DNA of 64,000 nucleotides from JAKALD01 sp963817785 (GTDB taxonomy: Bacteria; Pseudomonadota; Gammaproteobacteria; Burkholderiales; SG8-39), in assembly GCA_963817785.1 (NCBI GenBank), contig CAWFPL010000008.1, positions 1,612,001 through 1,676,000 on the forward strand, read 5' to 3'. Below, piece by piece: positions 57,890 through 64,000 of this stretch. Made by a program: the position numbers and the translations under genes. The notes beneath the pieces were generated by a model that saw only the letters and a program-made list of their open reading frames with translations, had not been told where the DNA came from and did not search any database. The first letter of the stretch is position 1; the number at the start of each line of letters is the position of its first letter.

Positions 57890-58765
57890 ATGCTCGAATC
57901 CTATCTCCTCGCCGCGAGCCGGTGGCTTCTGAGCCACGAGGCCCAGGTGCGCGCGGGCACGTTCGCCGCCATGCTCGCCATCATGGCGACCTGGGAGGTT
58001 CTCGCCCCCAGGCGCGCGCTCGCCCTTCCGAGGCTGCGCCGATGGGCCAGCAACCTCGGCATCGTGGTCCTGAACACCTTAGTGGTGCGGCTCATCTTCC
58101 CGCTCGCCGCGGTGGCTCTCGCGGGTCTGGCGCACGAGCGCGGCTGGGGCCTGCTCAACCAATACGAAGTCCCTTTCGCCGCCGCAGTCCTCGCCTCGGT
58201 CGTCGCGCTCGATCTCGCGATCTACCTGCAGCACGTGATGTTCCACGCGGTGCCCGCGCTGTGGCGCCTGCACCGCGTGCACCACGCCGACCTCGACTAC
58301 GACGTCACCACCGGGGCGCGCTTTCATCCGGTCGAAATCATGCTCTCGATGCTGATCAAGATGGCTGCAATCGTCGTGCTCGGCCCGCCCGCGGTCGCGG
58401 TGATGGTTTTCGAGGTGCTGCTGAACGCGACGGCGATGTTCAATCACGCGAACGTGCGGCTGCCCGCGGCGCTCGACCGGGTTCTGCGCGTATTCGTCGT
58501 CACGCCCGACATGCACCGGGTGCATCACTCGATCGAAGATCACGAGACCAACTCCAACTTCGGGTTCAACCTGTCGCTGTGGGACCGGCTGTTCCGCACC
58601 TACAAGGCGCAGCCCGACGCCGGGCACGAGCGCATGAGCATCGGGATTCGCAATTACCGCGATCCGAGGCTGGTGTCCGATCTGCCGGGGATGCTCGCGT
58701 TGCCGTTTCTCGGCGCGGACACGGGCTACGCCATCAACCGCAGGCAATGGGGGCCGAACCCGTGA
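57890..58765 (+). CDS. Sterol desaturase/fatty acid hydroxylase family protein
   Basis: The 291-residue membrane protein has the three histidine clusters of the family: HVMFHAVPALWRLHRVHH, FNHANVRLP and HRVHHSIEDHETNSNFGF. Four or more helices precede and separate them. The diiron site would hydroxylate or desaturate a lipid. A rhodanese-VTT gene overlaps its end (GTGA). Confidence 0.9.
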   Translation: MLESYLLAASRWLLSHEAQVRAGTFAAMLAIMATWEVLAPRRALALPRLRRWASNLGIVVLNTLVVRLIFPLAAVALAGLAHERGWGLLNQYEVPFAAAVLASVVALDLAIYLQHVMFHAVPALWRLHRVHHADLDYDVTTGARFHPVEIMLSMLIKMAAIVVLGPPAVAVMVFEVLLNATAMFNHANVRLPAALDRVLRVFVVTPDMHRVHHSIEDHETNSNFGFNLSLWDRLFRTYKAQPDAGHERMSIGIRNYRDPRLVSDLPGMLALPFLGADTGYAINRRQWGPNP

Positions 58766-59781
58766 GCGGGAAGGCTCTCGCCCGGTTCGCGCTGTTTGCC
58801 GGGTTGGCCGCCGCGGTGGCCGCGGCATTTCCCTATCGGAACATGCTCGATCTGGCCGTCCTCGACCGAGTGGTCCGGGGCGCCGGAAGCTGGGGACCGG
58901 CGCTCTACATGGCCGTCTACGCCATTGCCACGGTGTTGTCGGTGCCGGGCGCCGTCCTGACGCTCGCCGGCGGCGCGCTATTCGGTGCGCTGTGGGGGAC
59001 GTTCTACAGCCTCACGGGCGCCACGATCGGTGCGACCGCGGCGTTCGCGCTCGCGCGCTACGTGGCGTCGGACTGGGTGGCGCGCAGGGCCGGCGGACGC
59101 ACCAGGCAGCTCATCGACGGCGTGGAAAAGGAAGGCTGGCGGTTCGTCGCCTTCGTGCGGCTGGTGCCGCTGTTCCCGTTCAATATCGTGAACTACGCGC
59201 TCGGGCTCACGCGGATTCGGCTTCTGGATTACGCGCTCGCCTCCTACGTTTTCATGCTGCCGGGCGCCTTCACGTATGCCTATCTCGGCTATGCCGGTCG
59301 CGAGGCTCTGGGGGGCGCCGACGACATGATCGGCAAGGGCCTGGCCGCGCTCGCGCTGCTCGCGACGATCGCTTTTCTGCCCCGCCTGGTGAAGCGGCTG
59401 CGTGGGGCGAACGCCGCCTGCGCCGGGAAGATCTCCAGCGCCGAACTGAAGGCGCGCCTCGAACGGCATGAAGACATCGTCGTGCTGGACGTGCGCCCCG
59501 CCAAGGACTACGACGGCGAGCTCGGTCACATTCCCGGCTCCCTCAACATACCGCTCGAGGACCTCTCCGGACGTCTGCCGGAGATCGATGCGCGCCGCGA
59601 GCGGCCGCTCGCCGTCATCTGCCGCACCAACCGGATGTCCGCCAAGGCGGTAGAGCTCTTGCGCGAGGCGGGCTTCAAGCAGCCGTTGCTGATCGCAGAC
59701 GGCATGCTGGGGTGGCGGGGCCAAGGAGGTGCCGGCGACACACAGGATCCGCGCGGCGCACGCGCTGGCGCCGATCGATGA
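58762..59781 (+). CDS. VTT membrane domain fused to a rhodanese domain
   Basis: The 339-residue protein has an N-terminal VTT part (about 1-215; SVPGAVLTLAGGALFGALWGTFY, RLVPLFPFNIVNYALGLTRI) and a C-terminal rhodanese domain (about 225-330) with the loop CRTNRM where CR is followed by a Thr. This fusion is common next to sulfur genes. The start is the GTG overlapping the desaturase stop; an ATG at 58747 is also in frame. It could move or tether sulfane sulfur at the membrane. Confidence 0.88.
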   Translation: MSGKALARFALFAGLAAAVAAAFPYRNMLDLAVLDRVVRGAGSWGPALYMAVYAIATVLSVPGAVLTLAGGALFGALWGTFYSLTGATIGATAAFALARYVASDWVARRAGGRTRQLIDGVEKEGWRFVAFVRLVPLFPFNIVNYALGLTRIRLLDYALASYVFMLPGAFTYAYLGYAGREALGGADDMIGKGLAALALLATIAFLPRLVKRLRGANAACAGKISSAELKARLERHEDIVVLDVRPAKDYDGELGHIPGSLNIPLEDLSGRLPEIDARRERPLAVICRTNRMSAKAVELLREAGFKQPLLIADGMLGWRGQGGAGDTQDPRGARAGADR

Positions 59782-59810
59782 AGCGATGTGTGAGCTGCTC
59801 GACCTGACGA
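59778..59810 (+). repeat. Copy 1 of an imperfect 33-bp repeat, start of a lost class II amidotransferase-like gene
   Basis: ATGAAGC, G, ATGTG, T, GAGCTG and on to CTGACGA matches the copy at 61438-61470 at 27 of 33 positions. From the ATG at 59786 it encodes MCELLDLTSDAPV and then a run ending at a stop about 30 codons on. An N-terminal Met-Cys with EL(L/F) resembles the Ntn-type start of class II glutamine amidotransferases (YafJ-like), of which nothing more remains. Confidence 0.55.
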
Positions 59811-59917
59811 GTGACGCCCCGGTGGAACGCCGGCAGCTCCGGTGCGTGGGGTGGCCGACCGAGGTAAAGATGACGGCATGACGCCGCCGTGACCCCCCCC
59901 TGCAAAAGGAGCCTCTG

Positions 59918-60241
59918 GTGAAATACCTTCTCATCATCAACGGCAACGATCCGGAAACCATCTGGAACGCGCTGCGCTTCGGCTCGGCCGTGCTGTCGCG
60001 TGGCCACGAGGCGAGCGCCTTCCTGCTCGGCGCCGCCGTCGAGATCGAGCGGGTGGGCAGCGAGCGCTTCGACGTCGAGAAGCTCCTGTTGCGCTTCGAC
60101 GAGCTGGGCGGCGTCGTGCTGAGCTGCACGACATGTTTGCGCATCCGCAAAATGGACGCCGCCGCTGTCTGCCCGATGTCGACGATGGACGATCTCGCGC
60201 GCCTCACCGAAGAGGCCGACCGCGTTCTCACCTTTGGCTAG
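59918..60241 (+). CDS. DsrE family protein
   Basis: The 107-residue protein starts at a GTG with AAAAGGAG ahead. It has the DsrE/TusD fold pattern: YLLIINGNDPETIWNALRFG, ASAFLLGAAVEIERVG and the cysteine segment VLSCTTCLRIRKMD, followed by a late Cys (VCPMSTMDD). DsrE proteins carry sulfur as persulfides. It lies between the VTT-rhodanese and SQR-like genes. Confidence 0.88.
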   Translation: MKYLLIINGNDPETIWNALRFGSAVLSRGHEASAFLLGAAVEIERVGSERFDVEKLLLRFDELGGVVLSCTTCLRIRKMDAAAVCPMSTMDDLARLTEEADRVLTFG

Positions 60242-60259
60242 CTCGTCGCGGAGACATTC

Positions 60260-61414
60260 ATGAGCGGCAAAACGATCCTCATCCTCGGCGGCGGCCTCGG
60301 CGGCATCACGGCCGCCGGCGCCCTGCGCCGTTTGTGCGCCCCCGAGCACCGCGTCGTCGTGATCGAACGCAACGCGACATTCTCATTGCGCATGGCGAAC
60401 CTTTGGCTGATGACTGGGGAGCGCCGACGCACCGAGGAAGGTGAACGCGACCTGTCGCGACTGGCTGAGCGTGGCATCGAATGGACGCGAGCCGAGATCG
60501 AGGCGATCGACCCCGTCGCCAGGACGGTCCGGACCAGCGCCGGCACGCTGGCGGGCGACTACCTGGTCATCGCGCTTGGCGCCGAGCGCCATCCCGCGGC
60601 GGTGCCGGGTTTCGCCGAGGCCGCGCTCGACCTCTATGAATCCGCCGGTGCCCTGCGCATTCGCGCGTCCCTGGAGGCTTTCACCGGCGGCCGGGTGGTG
60701 GTGATCGTCGCGCGCACGCCGTTTTCCTGCCCCTCCGCACCCTATGAGGCCGCGTTCCTCGTCGAATCCCTGTTGCGCCGGCGTGGCGTGCGCGAGCAAA
60801 GCGAAATCGCCGTCTACACGCCGGAAGACCTGCCCATGCCCGTCGCCGGAGCGGAGGTGGGCAAGGAGCTGGTGCGCATGCTCCAGGAGCGCGGCATCGA
60901 GTTCCACCCCGAGCAGATCGTGATGAAGGTCGACCCGGCGGCCCGCACCGCCCGCTTCGAGCTCGAGGACACCAAGTTCGACTTGCTCATCGGCGTACCG
61001 CCGCACCGGGCGCCCGAGGCGCTGCGCGCGGCCAAGCTGACCGATGCCTCGGGCTGGGTGCCCGTCGAGGCAAATTCGCTGCGAACCCGCCACGAGCGGG
61101 TATACGCCATCGGCGACGCCACTTCGATCCGGCTGCCCATCGGCATGTTCCTGCCCAAGGCAGGGGTCTTCGCCGACGAGCAGGCGCGCATCGTCGCCGA
61201 GAACATCGCCGCGGAGATCTCCGGCAAGGCCGCCGCCGGCCGATTCAACGGGCACGGCTTCTGCTACATCGAGACAGGCGACAACATGGCCGCTTACGGC
61301 GCCGGCAACTTCTATGGCATTCCCGCGCCGACGGTGAGCCTGGAGCCGCCGTCAATGCGTTTCTGCAAGGAGAAGCACGAAATCGAGCGGGCGGCACAGA
61401 CGCTGTGGCTGTAG
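60260..61414 (+). CDS. SQR/FCSD-like FAD-dependent oxidoreductase
   Basis: The 384-residue flavoprotein has the N-terminal FAD motif ILGGGLGGITAAGALRRL, a second dinucleotide strand, and the late YAIGDATSIRLPIGMFLPKAGVFADEQA block characteristic of SQR and FCSD flavoproteins. Cysteines include FSCPSAP, GFCYIE and RFCKEK. A sulfide:quinone or persulfide oxidase role fits the DsrE neighbour. Active-site cysteines are not proven by alignment. Confidence 0.87.
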   Translation: MSGKTILILGGGLGGITAAGALRRLCAPEHRVVVIERNATFSLRMANLWLMTGERRRTEEGERDLSRLAERGIEWTRAEIEAIDPVARTVRTSAGTLAGDYLVIALGAERHPAAVPGFAEAALDLYESAGALRIRASLEAFTGGRVVVIVARTPFSCPSAPYEAAFLVESLLRRRGVREQSEIAVYTPEDLPMPVAGAEVGKELVRMLQERGIEFHPEQIVMKVDPAARTARFELEDTKFDLLIGVPPHRAPEALRAAKLTDASGWVPVEANSLRTRHERVYAIGDATSIRLPIGMFLPKAGVFADEQARIVAENIAAEISGKAAAGRFNGHGFCYIETGDNMAAYGAGNFYGIPAPTVSLEPPSMRFCKEKHEIERAAQTLWL

Positions 61415-61437
61415 TAGCCCGTCGCGAGCACCGACTC

Positions 61438-61470
61438 ATGAAGCCATGTGCGAGCTGTTCGGACTGACGG
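61438..61470 (+). repeat. Copy 2 of the imperfect 33-bp repeat
   Basis: From the ATG at 61446 it encodes MCELFGLTEETHPRLNPAEP and a stop. It is the counterpart of the copy at 59778-59810, and the two flank the DsrE-SQR pair. Confidence 0.5.
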
Positions 61471-61583
61471 AGGAGACCCATCCTCGGCTGAACCCTGCCG
61501 AGCCGTAAACCCGCGGGTGCAGGCGAGCGGCATCGATGCCGGTTCGGCGCGAGTCGCTGCCACCGGCTCGCCCGCCCGCCCGG

Positions 61584-62126
61584 TCAAATGAGGTCCGGCG
61601 GGCGCTGCGTGCGCTGGTCGAGCATCTCCAGCAGCCGCGTGCTGGTGGCGCGCAGGCGCTGTGAGAGCATGAGCACCAGCGCCATCAGCACCTTGGCGCC
61701 GAGCATCGGCTGCTCGACGATGATCCGCGCCAGGCTCTCGCGGTCGAGCACCGCGATCGGCACCGGCGCGGTCGCGACGCAGGCGGCGAAGCGCGGCTCG
61801 CCGTCGATCATCGACATTTCGCCCAGCGTGCGGCCCGGCTCGACCGACGCGATCACCTGCGGCACGTTCCAGCGATCGTTCTTGAGCACGTCGATCCCGC
61901 CCTCGACCACGATCAGCATGAGGTCGCCGCCCTCGCCCTCGCGGATGATCTCGGTGCCGGGCGCGGCGCGATACACGGCCATGAAATGCGCCAGCAGGCG
62001 CACCTCCGCGGCGGTGAAGTTCTCGAGCATCGCGCAGTTCGGGATCAGCGCGTGGATCTGCCCGGAGAACTGGGTCGCGTCTCCCAAGTACTCGAGATTG
62101 GAAAAATGTTGCGGGCGGTCGGCCAT
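61584..62126 (-). CDS. Cyclic-nucleotide-binding domain protein without HTH
   Basis: The 180-residue protein has one CAP-type cNMP domain: AAPGTEIIREGEGGDLMLIVVEGGIDVL and PGRTLGEMSMIDGEPRFAACVA, with the phosphate-binding GEMSMIDGEPR-like cassette. A C-terminal helix follows. No DNA-binding HTH is present. It may be a sensor that binds partners. It is the only gene on the minus strand between the SQR-like gene and the prenyltransferase. Confidence 0.85.
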   Translation of the reverse strand: MADRPQHFSNLEYLGDATQFSGQIHALIPNCAMLENFTAAEVRLLAHFMAVYRAAPGTEIIREGEGGDLMLIVVEGGIDVLKNDRWNVPQVIASVEPGRTLGEMSMIDGEPRFAACVATAPVPIAVLDRESLARIIVEQPMLGAKVLMALVLMLSQRLRATSTRLLEMLDQRTQRPPDLI

Positions 62127-62177
62127 GGGCAGGCGCTGGATGCGGGCGGCCCATTATGCCCAAGCCCCCGCGCACGC

Positions 62178-63041
62178 CTAGGCGATCAGCCACAGCACGG
62201 TGCCGAGCCAGCCGAGCGCGGCCAGGGCGATCAGCGGATCGCGCAGCAGCTCGTTGGCGGGATCGCCGCCGCCGCCGCGGAAATTGAGTCTGAACAGGTA
62301 GCGAAAGGTGCCCAGCAGCACCCAGGGCAGCGTCAGGATGAGCCGGTCGGTACCCTGCGCCGCTACCGTCTCGGGGGCGAGCGTGTACTGCGCGTAGGCC
62401 ACGATCATGCCCGCCGCGCAGACCAGTATTGCCTTATCCAGGAATCCGGTACTGTAAGCCTCGAGCACGGGGCGATGCTGAGCCGCGTCTTCGGCGAGCT
62501 GCGCGATCTCCGCGCGGCGCTTGCCGAAGCCGAGAAACAGGGTCAGCAGGAAACCGCAGGCGAGCAGCCAGCGCGACGGCGGAATGCCGATGCCCGCGGT
62601 GCCGGCAAGCAGGCGCAGCATGAAGCCCGCGGCGATGGCAAACACGTCGAGCACCGGCACCCGCTTGAGCCCGAGCGTGTACGCAACGTTGAGCACGACG
62701 TACGCGGCGACCGCGGCGGCCACCCCGGGGCCCGTCCAGGCCGCGAGCGCGAGGCCGCCCACGGCGAGCACGGCCGAAACCGCCAGCGCGGCGCGTTGGC
62801 CGATCGCGCCGCGCGCCACCGGCCGGTCGCGCTTGTCGGGATGAGTGCGGTCCCGCGGCGCATCGACGCAATCGTTGAAGGCGTAGACCGCGCTCGAGGC
62901 GAGGCAGAACGCCGCGGTGGCGCCGAGCGCGGCGGCCACCAGCGCCGGCTCGCCGAAGGCGTGGCCGAACAGCAGCCCCGCCAGCACGAAGGCGTTCTTC
63001 ACCCAGTGCTGGGGGCGCAGCAGGCGGATCCAGTCGCGCAT
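62178..63041 (-). CDS. UbiA-family prenyltransferase (decaprenyl-phosphate phosphoribosyltransferase-like)
   Basis: This 287-residue membrane protein has about eight helices. The aspartate-rich motif NDCVDAPRDRTHPDKRDRPVA matches the ND-x-x-D-x-x-x-D prenyl-diphosphate-binding motif, and the second region AYTLGLKRVPVLDVFAIAAGF is also typical. The RPQHWVKNAFVLAG start is that of the phosphoribosyltransferase/UbiA group used for decaprenyl-phosphoryl-ribose. Its position next to a GT39-type gene suggests glycolipid synthesis. Confidence 0.88.
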   Translation of the reverse strand: MRDWIRLLRPQHWVKNAFVLAGLLFGHAFGEPALVAAALGATAAFCLASSAVYAFNDCVDAPRDRTHPDKRDRPVARGAIGQRAALAVSAVLAVGGLALAAWTGPGVAAAVAAYVVLNVAYTLGLKRVPVLDVFAIAAGFMLRLLAGTAGIGIPPSRWLLACGFLLTLFLGFGKRRAEIAQLAEDAAQHRPVLEAYSTGFLDKAILVCAAGMIVAYAQYTLAPETVAAQGTDRLILTLPWVLLGTFRYLFRLNFRGGGGDPANELLRDPLIALAALGWLGTVLWLIA

Positions 63042-63060
63042 CGCTCGCCTCGTGTGCGGC

Positions 63061-64000
63061 TCAGCCCCGGCAGGACTGGCCGGGGAAATAGCGCTCGCAG
63101 AAATAGCAGTGCCCGACCGGCAGCCAGCGCGGGATGCGGTAGTAGCGCTGGCGCACCGCCTCCAGGATGCGCTGCCGGTAGGGCAGGTACTTGAAGCCGC
63201 GGCCGAGGAAGGCGTGGAACGTCGCCCCCGCGACCTCGATGTTGCGCTCCTCGACCGACTCGAAGTAGGGCCGGAAGTAGGCCAGCGGCGGCGCGTCGCG
63301 GCGCAGGATCAGGATGTTCCTGCCGGCCCAGCTGCGCACGTCGCTGAGCAGATCGTCCTGGCGCGCGTGCGAGGAGCCCTCGCCGAACACCGGTACGTGA
63401 TACCCGGCGTGATAGGAGAGCACCGCGGCCGAGGAGTAGCTGTCCGAGGCGAGCAAGTACTCGCCGAGCCACGGCTGCACCTTGGCGAGCAGGCGCGGCG
63501 TGTCGACCACGAATACCAGGCGCGGATACAGCGTGGAGGATTTCCACGCCGAGAGCGGCACCGCCATGAGCGCCGCGATCGCGAGCGCGTGCACGAGCGC
63601 GAACGCGGCGAAGAATTTCACCGCGCCGCGCAGCCGCTCGCGGCCGGCGGCGAGCGCGACCGTCACCACCAGCGCAGGCACGAACGACAGCATCCAGTGC
63701 AGGCCGACGCGCTTGCCCAGCGAGACCAGGCCGAACATCGCGAACGGCACGGCCCAGCCGAGCAGCCAGGCGAGCCCGCCCGGTGAAGCGGCGAGCGCCG
63801 CGACGCGCTTGCGCTCGCGCCAGGCGTAGTAAAGCAGCGGCCCCGCGAGGTAGGCGAGCGAGACCGCGTAGAGCAGCGGGTTGGCGAGTGTGAAGCGCGC
63901 GTCCTGGTTGCGGTTGATCGCGTTGAACATCACGTTCGCCCAGCAGTGCTCGTAATTCCAGTACAGGTTCAGCAGCCCGGCGGGCAGCGCGCCGAGCAGC
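63061..64000 (-). CDS. Partial glycosyltransferase family 39-like membrane protein (C-terminal part)
   Basis: The frame is open to the right edge of the window, with the visible part reading LLGALPAGLLNLYWNYEHCW then ANVMFNAINRN. About five membrane helices follow, then a C-terminal soluble part. PMT_2-type enzymes transfer sugars from polyprenyl carriers in the periplasm. It lies 19 nt from the UbiA-type gene. The catalytic N-terminal region is outside. Confidence 0.75.
   Translation of the reverse strand, partial: LLGALPAGLLNLYWNYEHCWANVMFNAINRNQDARFTLANPLLYAVSLAYLAGPLLYYAWRERKRVAALAASPGGLAWLLGWAVPFAMFGLVSLGKRVGLHWMLSFVPALVVTVALAAGRERLRGAVKFFAAFALVHALAIAALMAVPLSAWKSSTLYPRLVFVVDTPRLLAKVQPWLGEYLLASDSYSSAAVLSYHAGYHVPVFGEGSSHARQDDLLSDVRSWAGRNILILRRDAPPLAYFRPYFESVEERNIEVAGATFHAFLGRGFKYLPYRQRILEAVRQRYYRIPRWLPVGHCYFCERYFPGQSCRG

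Overview
The window is about 64 kb of very GC-rich, densely coding chromosomal DNA. Gene content and order point to a betaproteobacterium: xseB-ispA-dxs, exbB-exbD-lpxK-trm112-kdsB-adk, mutL-miaA, tsaE-amiC, a H+-pyrophosphatase, and an LpxK/KdsB lipopolysaccharide pathway. The genus cannot be fixed from this stretch alone. No rRNA, tRNA, CRISPR array, prophage or intact insertion sequence was recognised.

1-31.2 kb is mostly housekeeping. On the minus strand lie xseB, ispA, dxs, folE2 and the start of a PCMT-like methyltransferase. A Rieske oxygenase, a sulfurtransferase and a DUF2784 protein run the other way. Then come an alpha/beta hydrolase, queG, tsaE-amiC, a DedA protein, mutL-SDR-miaA, gntK, an HtrA protease with a strong terminator, and a QseBC-like two-component pair. 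The H+-PPase operon follows, with a truncated PPi-phosphofructokinase between hppA and adk, and then kdsB-trm112-lpxK-exbD-exbB. A 470-bp divergent gap with paired perfect DnaA boxes precedes xseA. After it come a cobalamin adenosyltransferase, a SIMPL protein, a haloacid dehalogenase, a CheY-like regulator and a RidA protein.

31.2-47 kb holds metal and metalloid functions. There is an arsenosugar-type cluster: ArsS radical SAM, a phosphoesterase, a VTT-FAD oxidoreductase fusion and two glycosyltransferases. Next is a complete bufferin-type RiPP operon (DUF2282 precursor, MNIO/DUF692, DUF2063, DoxX), divergent from an ECF sigma/anti-sigma pair whose sigma gene carries a frameshift. An oxidoreductase-SelD fusion follows, then a copper regulon (copZ, cueR, copA) in which each gene has its own promoter with the 19-bp spacer typical of CueR control.

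47-55.3 kb is an accessory zone rich in gene debris: a merA-like tail, a bdh/EAL mosaic and an arsS/phosphoesterase mosaic. Interspersed are intact genes for a peroxiredoxin-like protein, a CMD-fold protein, an MFS transporter, a VTT protein, a DehI-type dehalogenase, a MetE-like protein and an AhpD-like protein.

55.3-61.5 kb looks like a sulfur-responsive locus. An ArsR-rhodanese regulator, a methyltransferase and a five-heme cytochrome c diverge from a sterol desaturase-like protein, a VTT-rhodanese fusion, a DsrE protein and an SQR-like flavoprotein. A perfect TATTCAA-N8-TTGAATA dyad lies in the 54-bp shared promoter gap. The window ends with a cyclic-nucleotide-binding protein, a UbiA-type prenyltransferase and a partial GT39 glycosyltransferase.
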